The notes under the pieces: generated by a model
Seen by the model: only the letters and a program-made list of their open reading frames with translations
The model's database searches: none
Told to the model about the DNA's origin: nothing
Shown here: positions 55,912-64,000 of the stretch, piece by piece
Layout: every line of letters begins with the position of its first letter
Numbering within the stretch: position 1 is the stretch's first letter
Translations under genes and position numbers: made by a program
Assembly: GCF_019249795.2 (NCBI RefSeq)
Contig: NZ_CP156892.1
Coordinates: 186,001 to 250,000 of the forward strand
Direction: 5' to 3'
Source: Segatella copri
Lineage (GTDB): Bacteria > Bacteroidota > Bacteroidia > Bacteroidales > Bacteroidaceae
Length of the DNA stretch: 64,000 nucleotides

Positions 55912-55913
55912 AA

Positions 55914-57485
55914 TTATCTATCAATATCAGGGATTACGAAATCGATTGCTGCACCTGTAGTGATGAGGTCGGCGATCTTCTGACCACGGAGCATTGGATC
56001 CAAGGCTCCTGTGAGTGAAAGACCCATCGGACGCATCTTCATACGGTATGGACTCTTGTCACCCTTTGAGTCGAGATATACACCAAACTCGCCGCTGGCA
56101 CCCTCAACAGAGAAGTACCACTGTCCCTCCGGAACCTTGATAATTGGCTTCTGCTTGATGTAGTACTCACCCTCTGGAATGTTGTCAATCAACTGCTCGA
56201 TGATGTCCAAGCTCTGATACAACTCCTGGATATGTACATAGTAACGATCCATTGAATCGCAACCGGTAAGGGTGATTTCCTTCCACTCCACCTTGTCGTA
56301 CATATCGTATGGATGACGCTTGCGGGTATCGTTCTTCCAACCTGATGCACGACCAGCAGGACCGGTTACGGCATAGTTGATACAATCCTCAAGGTTCATA
56401 GGGCCTACGCCTTCGAGACGATTGTGAGTAATCACGTTGTCACCGAATACGTCGAGGTACTCCTGAATCATCGGACGGAGATACTTGCAGAGGGTCTTCA
56501 CGTTCTGAACGAAGTTAGGGTCGATATCTGCCTGAAGGCCACCGATACGGTAGTAGTTCTGAATCAGACGGCCACCAGTGGTTTCCTCCATAACGTTCAA
56601 TACGTGCTCACGGTCGCGCATGCAGTAGAGGAATGCGGTCAAGGCACCCAAGTCCTGTGCGGTACAGCCGAGATAGAGCAAGTGTGAGTCGATACGCTGC
56701 AACTCATCCATAATGGTGCGGATGTAGCGGATGCGGTCTGAGAGTTCGATACCCATAGCCTCCTCGATAACACCAACCAGAGCGTGGCGGTGCATCATCG
56801 CAGAAAGATAGTTCAGACGGTCGGTCAATGCCAAGGTCTGAGGATAGGTCATGTTCTCCCACATCTTCTCGATACCACGGTGAATATAACCGAGGTGTGG
56901 ATAGATGCGCTTCACGGTCTCACCATCAATAACAGTCTGCAATCTGAGCACACCATGGGTAGATGGGTGGTTAGGACCAATGTTGACAACATAGTCGTTC
57001 TCATCAAAGCGACGCTTCTCTGTAACAACGAGATGGCCATCTTCGCTCAAGGAAAACTCCATGGTGAAGTCATCCTCTGGCTCATCAGTACAAGGGAACT
57101 TGTTTGCCTCAGGACTCATATCGAAGTCCTTGCGCAATGGATAGCCCTGGAAATCGGTGCGGAGGAAAAGACGGCGCATATCTGGGTGACCCAGGAACTT
57201 GATGCCGACAAAATCGAATACCTCACGCTCCAGGAGGTCAGCTACCTTCCAGAGATTGATAACTGTAGGAATCACATCACTGCCATCTACCTTCTTGGCG
57301 ATGGTCTTTACCGAGCAGCGCTCGTTGGTCTGAGTATTCTCGAGAATATAGATACATCCGAGACCTTCCTCACCGAAGTCTTCACCGATGATGGTAACAA
57401 GGTAGTCGAAATGCTTCTCGTTCTTCAACTTCGCCATTTCTGAGGCGAAATTATCAAAACTCAATTCAATATTATTCAGTTTCAT
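55914..57485 (-). CDS. nuoCD: NADH-quinone oxidoreductase fused subunits C and D
   Basis: A 523-residue fusion. Residues 1-150 are a NuoC (30-kDa) domain with VGIKFLGHPDMRRLFLRTDF and YPLRKDFD. NuoD (49-kDa) runs from about 160, with VNIGPNHPSTHGVL at 167-180, then PHLGYIHRGIEKMWENMTYP and the C-terminal SLTGALDPMLRGQKIADLI-like quinone-site residues. The NuoC part is shorter than stand-alone NuoC. The fusion is common in Bacteroidota and Enterobacteria. 2 nt to nuoH, 19 nt from nuoB. Confidence 0.96.
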   Translation of the reverse strand: MKLNNIELSFDNFASEMAKLKNEKHFDYLVTIIGEDFGEEGLGCIYILENTQTNERCSVKTIAKKVDGSDVIPTVINLWKVADLLEREVFDFVGIKFLGHPDMRRLFLRTDFQGYPLRKDFDMSPEANKFPCTDEPEDDFTMEFSLSEDGHLVVTEKRRFDENDYVVNIGPNHPSTHGVLRLQTVIDGETVKRIYPHLGYIHRGIEKMWENMTYPQTLALTDRLNYLSAMMHRHALVGVIEEAMGIELSDRIRYIRTIMDELQRIDSHLLYLGCTAQDLGALTAFLYCMRDREHVLNVMEETTGGRLIQNYYRIGGLQADIDPNFVQNVKTLCKYLRPMIQEYLDVFGDNVITHNRLEGVGPMNLEDCINYAVTGPAGRASGWKNDTRKRHPYDMYDKVEWKEITLTGCDSMDRYYVHIQELYQSLDIIEQLIDNIPEGEYYIKQKPIIKVPEGQWYFSVEGASGEFGVYLDSKGDKSPYRMKMRPMGLSLTGALDPMLRGQKIADLITTGAAIDFVIPDIDR

Positions 57486-57504
57486 GTTCTTATACCTTAT
57501 TATA

Positions 57505-58230
57505 TTAATCAGTTAGACCTTTCTGAGGGTCGAAATCCTCAGGTACTTCAGTTACGATGATAGGCTCCTTGTGTCCGAGCTTCTCGCTGTCAGAGAGGTT
57601 CTCGTTGCTCAAGCCGCGAAGACCACCCTTGCTCATAGAGAGTTCCTTCTCATCCTGAGTCATCTTGTGGTTGGCACCACCGAAGAATTTCTCAACCTTT
57701 ACCTTACGCTGCAACTGCATCATACCGTAAAGGATAGCCTCAGGGCGTGGAGGACAACCAGGGATATAAACATCCACAGGAACCAACTCGCTGATACCAC
57801 GAACCACATTGTAGCTCTTCTTGAACGGACCACCAGAGATGGCGCATCCACCTACAGCTACCACATACTTAGGCTCAGCCATTTCATCGTACAAACGTTT
57901 GAAAACAGGTGCCATCTTATTGGTAATAGTACCGGCACACATGATCAAGTCAGCCTGACGTGGAGAGTTACGGGTTACCTCGAAACCGAAACGTGAGAAG
58001 TCGTAACGCGCACAACCTACAGCCATAAACTCGATACCACAGCAAGAGGTACCGAAGGTCAAAGACCAGAGTGAGTTACTGCGTCCCCAGTTAATGGCAG
58101 CATCGAGCGAACCGATTACCACGTTAGCACCACCCTCATTGAGCTCCTGCGCAATCTTTTCGAGGGTATCATTGTCCTTAAACTCGTCGTAAGGAATACT
58201 CTTGATAGAGGCTCTTTTGTTTACTTCCAT
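57505..58230 (-). CDS. nuoB: NADH-quinone oxidoreductase subunit B
   Basis: A 241-residue peripheral subunit carrying cluster N2. I chose the ATG at 58230, preceded by AAGGAG at a good distance; a TTG at 58251 would add seven residues and overlap nuoA more. Cluster cysteines: TSCCGIEFM (C63, C64), DLIMCAG, GCPPRP. VEKFFGG-type C-terminal extension rich in charged residues is longer than in E. coli. The start overlaps the nuoA end by 10 bp. Confidence 0.95.
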   Translation of the reverse strand: MEVNKRASIKSIPYDEFKDNDTLEKIAQELNEGGANVVIGSLDAAINWGRSNSLWSLTFGTSCCGIEFMAVGCARYDFSRFGFEVTRNSPRQADLIMCAGTITNKMAPVFKRLYDEMAEPKYVVAVGGCAISGGPFKKSYNVVRGISELVPVDVYIPGCPPRPEAILYGMMQLQRKVKVEKFFGGANHKMTQDEKELSMSKGGLRGLSNENLSDSEKLGHKEPIIVTEVPEDFDPQKGLTD

Positions 58231-58571
58231 TCCAATGCTCCTTTCCGCCAAGCGTAAGCAAGGCCAAATACCAATACCAACAGGAAGAACCCGATGCTCA
58301 CGAGAGCCATAGGTCCAAACTGCTTAACTACGACTGCCCATGGATAAAGCAATACTGTCTCGATGTCAAACATCAGGAAAAGGATGGCGAAGAGGTAGTA
58401 GCCGATGTGTGATGGCAACCATGAGCTGCCACGAGTCGGAATACCGCACTCAAAAGGTTCACCCTTTACCGGATTGTATGAACGAGGACCGATCAACTTC
58501 GCGATGACATAAGCAGCCACCACCAAGGTTACAGCCGTCAGCAAAACGGTGATAAATAGTGTAAAGTTCAT
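58221..58571 (-). CDS. nuoA: NADH-quinone oxidoreductase subunit A
   Basis: A 116-residue, three-helix subunit, first gene of the operon. The conserved loop KGEPFECGIPTRGSS holds the switch cysteine; FLMFDIETVLLYPWAVVVKQ is the second helix. A minus-strand TACCTTTG box (58617-58624) precedes it. nuoE, nuoF and nuoG do not follow anywhere in the operon. Confidence 0.96.
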   Translation of the reverse strand: MNFTLFITVLLTAVTLVVAAYVIAKLIGPRSYNPVKGEPFECGIPTRGSSWLPSHIGYYLFAILFLMFDIETVLLYPWAVVVKQFGPMALVSIGFFLLVLVFGLAYAWRKGALEWK

Positions 58572-58616
58572 AAATTTGTTATAACGTTATTTTATATAAA
58601 TGCTTCTAAGCGGTTG

Positions 58617-58624
58617 CAAAGGTA
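58617..58624 (-). promoter_or_regulatory. -7 box of the nuo operon
   Basis: TACCTTTG on the minus strand, 46 nt before nuoA; no well-placed -33 TTTG seen. Confidence 0.5.
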
Positions 58625-58872
58625 ACACTTTTTTCTGAAAGAGCACTTTTTTTTATGGTTTAATTTGCGTTCAAAGTGAAAAAATACAAAAAACTGCCTG
58701 ATTTAATCAGTTAACAGACAGTATTAACGAAGGTTCGGAAACAGAGAAAACGAGCGTATTTTGTAGCAAAAAGGAACAGAATAGTAGGATTTTTTTGCCC
58801 CAAAATAAGTTAAAAAGAATGCAGCTATTGAATATTTTCCAAGGTTTAAGAGATTATAACAGGGAAAATATG

Positions 58873-59193
58873 TATCTTTGCAGCCACGAACCAGGTTCTA
58901 AGGATATGATTGAATAAGCGAAAGGAGACGTTTCTTTGGGTTCAAAGAGATGTCTCTTTTAGTTTTAGGAGACTGCTTCTCGAGTTGAAGGAGACTGCTT
59001 CTCGAAGGTTGCCACTAAGCTCAGCAGACCTACTGAGCCTAGTCAGCAGCTCTGCCGAGCCTAGTGACAACACCTTTTAATCGTACAACTACAACCCTTA
59101 TAGTCGTACAACCATAACCCTTTAGTTGTACAACCATAAAACGCAACCACGCCAGGCGTTCCTCCTTTGACGCCTAGCGGGGTTGCGCTTTTT
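58873..59193 (+). ncRNA. Gene-free, structure-rich region with promoter box (candidate small RNA)
   Basis: A TATCTTTG box (58873-58880) is followed by a hairpin with a T-run (about 58924-58962: GAGAC/GTCTC outer, TTTCTTTG/CAAAGAGA inner). Then come a 22-bp direct repeat (58968 and 58990, GGAGACTGCTTCTCGA), a long imperfect hairpin (59008-59071, arms GTTG-CACTA/TAGTG-CAAC and beyond), 2-3 units of GTACAACnAnAACCCTTnTAG (59081-59136), and a terminator-like hairpin (59142-59187, CGCAACC/GGTTGCG and CGCCAGGCGT/ACGCCTAGCG) ending in TTTTT. No gene in 58572-59299. Confidence 0.45.
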
Positions 59194-59299
59194 ACCTTTA
59201 TGATAAGGACTTGGGGGACTAGCGATGGAATCGCTAAGAACGGGGGGGGCGAAAGGGGTTAAGGTTCTTTTTACCTTTTTACCCTTTTACTTTTTACTT

Positions 59300-59926
59300 T
59301 TAAACCTCTTTTTCAGCAAACAGGCCGAAGAGTTCAGCATCTATTAGGTCAGTAACCTTTCGGAAGTCTTCCGGATTCTCTCCGAACTCCAGATTATCAC
59401 CATCGATGATGATGAGGCGACCTTTATAATCCTTGATCCAATCCTCATAACGCTTGTTCAAGCCCTGGAGATAATCGATGCGGATGCTCTTCTCGAAATC
59501 GCGGCCACGCTTCTCGATATGCTTCACGAGCGTAGGAATGCTGCTCTTGATATATATCATCAGGTCAGGGAGTTTCACCAGACTGATCATCAGATCAAAG
59601 AGATCGGTATAGTTCTTGAAATCCCTGTCGCTCATCATACCGATATCATGAAGATTAGGCGCAAAGATACGCGCATCCTCGAAGATGGTTCTATCCTGTA
59701 CGATGGTCTGCTCTGAACGGGAAATCTCCACAACATCATGGAATCGCTTGTTCAGGAAGTAAATCTGAAGATTAAACGACCAACGTTCCATATCCTTGTA
59801 ATAATCAGCCAGATATGGATTATTATCTACCGGCTCGAAATTAGCTTTCCAGCCATATCTCTTGGCAAGCATCTTGGTTAATGTTGTCTTGCCGCTACCT
59901 ATATTTCCTGCTATTGCTATATGCAT
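59300..59926 (-). CDS. Deoxynucleoside kinase, second of a pair
   Basis: A 208-residue dNK-family kinase that phosphorylates deoxynucleosides for salvage. MHIAIAGNIGSGKTTLTKML gives the P-loop, DRTIFEDARIF the DR-type motif, RGRDFEKSIRIDYL the lid with arginines, and YKGRLIIIDGDNLEF the late strand. It lies 27 nt after a paralogue; the gap contains TTTTTACCTTTTTACTT-type repeats. In Lactobacillus, paired dNKs form a dAK/dGK heterodimer; that partnership here is inference. Purine or pyrimidine preference cannot be read by eye. Confidence 0.92.
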   Translation of the reverse strand: MHIAIAGNIGSGKTTLTKMLAKRYGWKANFEPVDNNPYLADYYKDMERWSFNLQIYFLNKRFHDVVEISRSEQTIVQDRTIFEDARIFAPNLHDIGMMSDRDFKNYTDLFDLMISLVKLPDLMIYIKSSIPTLVKHIEKRGRDFEKSIRIDYLQGLNKRYEDWIKDYKGRLIIIDGDNLEFGENPEDFRKVTDLIDAELFGLFAEKEV

Positions 59927-59953
59927 TTTTTTTACCTTTTTACTTTTTTACCT

Positions 59954-60571
59954 TTAAGAGAACAGCCCGAAGAGCTTGGCATCTATCTTATCTACGATTT
60001 CACCAAACTGCTTGGGATTGTGCTCGAAATCGAGATTATCAACTTCTACGATAAGCACCTTGCCCTTATACTTGTTCATGATGAAATCTTCGTAAAGATT
60101 GTTGATACCTTCCAGATAATCCAAAGGCATCTTCTGCTCATAATCACGACCGCGCTTCTGGATATTCTTCACGAGGTGAGGAACTGAAGAACGGAGATAT
60201 ATCATCAGTTCAGGCATCTCCACCACTTCCATCATAGACTCGAAGAGCTCCATATAAGTCTCGTAGTCGCGCTGGTCCATGTTGCCCATCTTCCGGTTGT
60301 TGGCCGCAAAGACATAAACACCCTCAAAGATGGTGCGGTCCTGGATAACCGTCTCTTTACTGTGTTGGATTTCCAGCAGATTCTTGAATCGCTGCTTCAG
60401 ATAGAACACCTCCATATTGAGAGCCCATCGCGAGATATCCTTGTAATAGTCATCGATATAGGGGTTTTCAGCCACGGGCTCCAAGTACTGTTTCCATCCA
60501 TAATGTCTAGAAAGCATCTTGGTGAGGGTTGTCTTGCCACTACCGATATTTCCTGCTATTGCTATATACAT
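59954..60571 (-). CDS. Deoxynucleoside kinase, first of a pair
   Basis: A 205-residue paralogue of the neighbouring kinase with MYIAIAGNIGSGKTTLTKML, HYGWKQYLEPVAENPYIDDY, DRTIFEGVYVFAANN and RGRDYEQKMPLDYL. The N-terminal 20 residues are nearly identical in the two genes, and they share most motifs, so they arose by duplication. A minus-strand TACTTTTG box (60633-60640) precedes it. Confidence 0.92.
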   Translation of the reverse strand: MYIAIAGNIGSGKTTLTKMLSRHYGWKQYLEPVAENPYIDDYYKDISRWALNMEVFYLKQRFKNLLEIQHSKETVIQDRTIFEGVYVFAANNRKMGNMDQRDYETYMELFESMMEVVEMPELMIYLRSSVPHLVKNIQKRGRDYEQKMPLDYLEGINNLYEDFIMNKYKGKVLIVEVDNLDFEHNPKQFGEIVDKIDAKLFGLFS

Positions 60572-60632
60572 TTATTAATACGAATAATTTACAATTTAAT
60601 AATGAATAATGGGGCTGGCGCCGCATTGGCTG

Positions 60633-60640
60633 CAAAAGTA
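60633..60640 (-). promoter_or_regulatory. -7 box of the deoxynucleoside kinase pair
   Basis: TACTTTTG on the minus strand, about 60 nt before the ATG at 60571. Confidence 0.45.
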
Positions 60641-60663
60641 CAATAAAAAATCGGGATAAACAA

Positions 60664-60700
60664 AAAAATCCAAGCAAATATATGATTTGCTTGGATTTTT
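60664..60700 (-). terminator. Terminator of the mannobiose operon
   Basis: AAAAATCCAAGCAAAT (60664-60679) pairs perfectly with 60685-60700; 5-nt loop; T-run on both strands. Confidence 0.9.
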
Positions 60701-60734
60701 GTATTATATTCCTGCCTTGCAGGGAATCTGTATG

Positions 60735-61916
60735 TTAATAGTCACGTTCGATGAGTTCGAGACACATACGGGAGTTGTGGTAAGGACATTTCCAGAAACC
60801 CGCCTTATCATCCTCCTTGTTGACCGTACCATCTTCCAGGATAGCCCAGTGCCACTCGCCGTTCTTGGCATCCAGCAGATGCTTGGCTACATAGTTCCAG
60901 CAGGAGATGGCAACCAGAAGATTCTCTTCGGTACGGAAATACTGATAGAGGTCGATATGTCCGATGATGTTCTCGCACTGCACCCACCACTGGCGCTGGA
61001 GATCATACTTATCTCCATCTTTCCAATGCTCATAAACCATACTGCCATCCGGACGTAAGCCTTCATCTGCTGCATCGGCTATACGACGGATGATGCGCTC
61101 TATCTTATGCAGCAATATCTTATCGTCCAAAACCAGCGCGGTTTCGTGGAGCAGCCAGGACGCCTCAATATCATGACCATAGCTCTCGATATTGCGCTTG
61201 CCCTCCCACTCGTCATTGAAGAAGAGGTCGAGATGATAAGTCTCCTTGTTCAGAAGCTTATCGGTGAAGATATCGAGCAGATTGCGGATGCTCTTCTCCA
61301 GTTCCGGAGTCTTCCATACACGATAAAGATTGGTATATGGCTCGATGATATGCAGATGGGTATTCATCGTACGGGAACCATTCTCATCCTTATCAGAGAG
61401 ACGCATGTCTGCAATCGGATTCCACTCACGGGTCAATGCCTCGATATATCCGTTGTTCTTGGCATCAAAGGCATGCTTCTCGATGTCATGATACAGGGAG
61501 ATGGCGATATCCAACGCCTCCTTGTCACCTGTTGCACGGGCATACTCCGAGAAACCATAGATGGCAAAGCCGATGGTATAAGTCTGCTTCTTGGTATCGA
61601 GCGGATTACCCTGACAGTCAACACTCCAGTAGATTCCGCCATATTCCCTGTCGAGGAAATAATCGCGCACATAATCCTTGGCACGGGTGGCAGCCTCAAG
61701 ATACTCCGGCTTCTTCAAGACACGATAGGCAGCAGAAAACGCCCAGAGGATACGGGCATTCATCACTGCTCCCTTCTCGGCTACAGGATGTACCTGGTCG
61801 TTACCGTCTACACGTCCGTAAAAGCCACCGTTTTCTTCATCTTTCACTTTCGTTAGCCAATAGCTGAGGATGTTGTTCTCCAGAACATCCCGCATCGTTT
61901 CTTTAAGATTTTCCAT
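60735..61916 (-). CDS. AGE-family epimerase, probably mannobiose/cellobiose 2-epimerase
   Basis: A 393-residue (alpha/alpha)6-barrel enzyme. Key histidine blocks: NTHLHIIEPYTNLYRVW, IESYGHDIEASWLLHET, and GFWKCPYHNSRMCLEL; also EENGGFYGRVDGNDQVH and KGAVMNARILWAFSAAYR. It epimerises the reducing-end sugar of beta-1,4 disaccharides. Next to a GPH symporter and GH130 phosphorylase, the likely substrate is beta-1,4-mannobiose, giving mannosyl-glucose, as known in Bacteroides fragilis. Cellobiose 2-epimerase is the same family. Last gene before the terminator. Confidence 0.9.
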   Translation of the reverse strand: MENLKETMRDVLENNILSYWLTKVKDEENGGFYGRVDGNDQVHPVAEKGAVMNARILWAFSAAYRVLKKPEYLEAATRAKDYVRDYFLDREYGGIYWSVDCQGNPLDTKKQTYTIGFAIYGFSEYARATGDKEALDIAISLYHDIEKHAFDAKNNGYIEALTREWNPIADMRLSDKDENGSRTMNTHLHIIEPYTNLYRVWKTPELEKSIRNLLDIFTDKLLNKETYHLDLFFNDEWEGKRNIESYGHDIEASWLLHETALVLDDKILLHKIERIIRRIADAADEGLRPDGSMVYEHWKDGDKYDLQRQWWVQCENIIGHIDLYQYFRTEENLLVAISCWNYVAKHLLDAKNGEWHWAILEDGTVNKEDDKAGFWKCPYHNSRMCLELIERDY

Positions 61917-61957
61917 TTTTCCTTTTTTAATAGTGATTATTAGTTATGTTAAAACAA

Positions 61958-63301
61958 TTATTTGCGGATAGGGAACTTCCAGGCAAGCACCATCAGCAGG
62001 AAGGCGATGACGGCTGGGAAGAGTGAGAACAATGACCATACCATCGTAAGTACAGAGTCGGTGACGCTGGCTGGGTCGATCATCGTATTACCCATCTTAT
62101 CTGTTATCATGTTGGCACCTGCCCAGCCCAGGAAGAGGGCGATGAGAGAACCGGAAATGGCTGTACCAAACTTCTGGCTCATCGTACCGGAAGAGAAGAT
62201 AAGACCTGTAGCGGATGTTCCGAAATGCTCGGTATGGTAGTCGGCTACATCGGCATACATTGACCACATCAATGGCGAATAGATACCGATACCGATAGAG
62301 GTAAGGATAACGATGGCTATCATCACCCAGATATACGACGGATTCATCGGGATGAAGAAGAAGACAACCGAGAGAACCAGACAGAGTGTTGCAGCCCAGA
62401 AGAATGCCATGCGCTTGCTGCCTACCAGACGGGTGAACCAAGGAGATACACCACCGAAAATCATACAAGTTACTTCACCAAACGCCATGAAAACGGTATA
62501 GTTGATAATCAATCCCTCGATGGTTACATTGCCATGCAGACAGTAATCAAACATATAGCCAGCTACGGCATAGCGGAATCCGTTGAAGAAGTTGGTACAC
62601 ACGGCGATGGCTGTCATATAGAGCCAAGCCTTGTTGTGAACGAGGTCGGCAAACTGCTGGAAAGAGAACTTCTCAGCACGCTTCGGCTTCAGACGTTCCT
62701 TGGTAAGGAGTCCGCAAGCCAATGTCATCACAGCTGCAATAATACCGAGCACGGCACCAATGACAGCATACTGATGTGCGGCTGTTCCACCTACCATTTT
62801 CTGGAGATAAGGGAAAGAAAGCAGGGTGACGAATCCCATGGCATAAGCACCCACCATACGGAAAGAAGAGAATTGGTTCTTCTCATCATCATCCTCGGTC
62901 ATCACACCGAGCAATGAGCCGTAAGGCACATTCACCATGGTATATACCGCCATCATCAGCAGATAGAGGGCGTAAGCATAGATTCGCTTGCCCACAGGAC
63001 CGAAGTCTGGTGTATAGAGCAAGAGGGCGAATATCAATCCGAAAGGAATGGCACCATAGATGAGCCAAGGACGGTAGGTACCGAAACGGCTCTGGGTACG
63101 GTCGGCAAGAGTACCCATCAGTGGGTCAGTAACCACATCAAACATGCGGGCTACGAGCATCAGTACTGCCGCATCCGCAAACGAGAGTCCGAAGACATTT
63201 GTAAAAAACAGAGGAAAAGCGATAGACATCACCTTCCATACAATACCACCCGCAGCGGCATCACCCAATGCATAAGCTATTTTTTCTTTTAAACGAGCCA
63301 T
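61958..63301 (-). CDS. GPH-family sugar:cation symporter (MFS)
   Basis: A 447-residue, 12-helix glycoside-pentoside-hexuronide symporter. Typical motifs: EKIAYALGDAAAGGIVWKVM near the start, ARMFDVVTDPLMGTLADRTQ, GTYRPWLIYGAIPFG, and DVADYHTEHFGTSATGLIF later. It would import mannobiose or mannosyl-glucose. 41 nt to the epimerase; 173 nt from the GH130 gene with a hairpin in between. Confidence 0.92.
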   Translation of the reverse strand: MARLKEKIAYALGDAAAGGIVWKVMSIAFPLFFTNVFGLSFADAAVLMLVARMFDVVTDPLMGTLADRTQSRFGTYRPWLIYGAIPFGLIFALLLYTPDFGPVGKRIYAYALYLLMMAVYTMVNVPYGSLLGVMTEDDDEKNQFSSFRMVGAYAMGFVTLLSFPYLQKMVGGTAAHQYAVIGAVLGIIAAVMTLACGLLTKERLKPKRAEKFSFQQFADLVHNKAWLYMTAIAVCTNFFNGFRYAVAGYMFDYCLHGNVTIEGLIINYTVFMAFGEVTCMIFGGVSPWFTRLVGSKRMAFFWAATLCLVLSVVFFFIPMNPSYIWVMIAIVILTSIGIGIYSPLMWSMYADVADYHTEHFGTSATGLIFSSGTMSQKFGTAISGSLIALFLGWAGANMITDKMGNTMIDPASVTDSVLTMVWSLFSLFPAVIAFLLMVLAWKFPIRK

Positions 63302-63399
63302 TGTTTTACTTTGAACTTTGAATTTTGAACTTTGAACTTTATGATTAGCAAAAACTATTGAATTCTTCGTTCTTCACTCTTCACTTATTAATATTTAAA

Positions 63400-63456
63400 A
63401 AGGGATTCGCTCCCCATCTATATCTGATAATACGGATGAGGAGTACGAATCCCTAC
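63400..63456 (-). terminator. Hairpin between GH130 and GPH genes
   Basis: AGGGATTCG (63401-63409) pairs with CGAATCCCT (63446-63454), with inner TCC/GGA and ATC/GAT pairing; five T follow on the minus strand. It could be a terminator or an attenuator within the operon. Between it and the GPH gene lie repeats of TTCACTCTTCACTT and TTTGAACTTTGAATTTTGAA type. Confidence 0.65.
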
Positions 63457-63474
63457 AATCTTAATACCTGAAAC

Positions 63475-64000
63475 TTATTTACTTAAAGTCTGTTTATTTT
63501 TTGCTACCAAAGCCTTGATCTTCTCTACAGAGAACTGAGTACGATAATCATCCTTTGGTGTATTCATGCAGTAATCTACCAATCGGTCGATGGTAGAAGT
63601 TGCCACATGCATGCGGGTATCAGAAGAAGCATAGTAGATGAATACCTTGCCATCCTCATCTGCAATCCAACCATTGGCAAAGACTACGTTCATTACATCA
63701 CCGATATACTCAGGACCTTCCGGTACGAGGAGATATCCACCTGGTTCTGCAATCACCTTTGTAGGATCCTCAAGAGAAGTCATGTACATATAGAGCACAT
63801 AGCGGAGACCGCTGGCACAGCCACGAACACCGTGAGCCAGATGCAACCAGCCCTTATCAGTCTTGATAGGATGAGGACCCTCACCGTTCTTCACCTCCTG
63901 GATGGTATGATAGTGACGGGCATTGATGATCTTCTCTTCCTTGATTTCGGCATGAGTGATATCATCAACAAGAGCCCAACCGATACCACCACCAGAACCT
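63475..64000 (-). CDS. GH130 mannosylglucose phosphorylase, C-terminal part (runs off the window)
   Basis: The open frame runs from the window edge to the stop at 63475, about 174 residues. The edge-proximal part reads GSGGGIGWALVDDITHAEIK, then INARHYHTIQEVKNGEGPHP, GWLHLAHGVRG, GLRYVLYMYMTSLEDPT and GGYLLVPEGPEYIGDVMNVV, all typical of GH130 beta-1,4-mannosyl-glucose phosphorylase. It splits the epimerase product into mannose-1-phosphate and glucose. The start and catalytic aspartate lie outside the window. Confidence 0.92.
   Translation of the reverse strand, partial: GSGGGIGWALVDDITHAEIKEEKIINARHYHTIQEVKNGEGPHPIKTDKGWLHLAHGVRGCASGLRYVLYMYMTSLEDPTKVIAEPGGYLLVPEGPEYIGDVMNVVFANGWIADEDGKVFIYYASSDTRMHVATSTIDRLVDYCMNTPKDDYRTQFSVEKIKALVAKNKQTLSK

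Overview
The window looks like chromosomal DNA from a gut Bacteroidota, most likely Prevotella/Segatella. Supporting signs are Bacteroidota promoter boxes (TAnnTTTG, often with TTTG or CTTG about 20 nt upstream), a short 291-residue primary sigma factor, a complex I operon with fused nuoCD and no nuoEFG, a stand-alone gliding/type IX-type C-terminal domain protein, PorT-like and OprO/P-like outer-membrane proteins, and DUF3256, DUF3078 and DUF4250 proteins. No rRNA, tRNA, CRISPR array or intact insertion sequence was found.

Layout. 0-2.8 kb: the start of a nucleoside-permease-like MFS gene, a pair of short chromate transporters, and a small operon with a DUF3256 protein and two small membrane proteins. 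2.9-5.6 kb: ppdK, followed by a foldback-rich intergenic region. 6.5-31 kb: mainly housekeeping and envelope genes (rlmD, porin, DUF3078, pyrG, yidC, hicAB, DUF1846, metY, an S9 peptidase, a POT peptide transporter, rpoD, a WG-repeat protein, an MFS carrier, a PorT-like barrel, a LysM/binding protein, a gliding CTD protein, uvrA) and then an Rpn-type nuclease. 47-58.6 kb: yitT, DUF4250 and a ten-gene nuo operon. 59.3-60.6 kb: two deoxynucleoside kinases. 60.7-64 kb: a beta-mannobiose catabolic set (2-epimerase, GPH symporter, truncated GH130 phosphorylase) in which the epimerase product feeds the phosphorylase.

The accessory centrepiece is 32.4-47.1 kb, visibly more A/T-rich than its flanks. 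Nine genes on the minus strand (45185 down to 32467) have short gaps or overlaps: DUF4007 protein, 1073-aa P-loop ATPase, DndC-like PAPS reductase/sulfurtransferase, PLD-nuclease/DEAH helicase, 78-aa protein, DndD/Rad50-like SMC ATPase, 200-aa protein, a protein joining a sulfur-binding-domain-like module to a C-terminal helix-turn-helix, and a 356-aa protein. A divergent gene at 45706 encodes a second sulfur-binding-domain-like protein. No DndA, DndB, DndE, SspE, PglZ, BrxL or methyltransferase is visible. I infer a sulfur-chemistry-based DNA modification/defence locus related to, but not the same as, Dnd, Ssp or type 4 BREX. Its approximately 415-nt leader is rich in hairpins, and its outer flank holds a helically phased 32-bp repeat array and a MITE-like element.

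Several non-coding stretches carry strong structure (5.9-6.4, 45.2-45.6, 46.65-47.07 and 58.9-59.2 kb). All family assignments come from reading motifs; no search was run.
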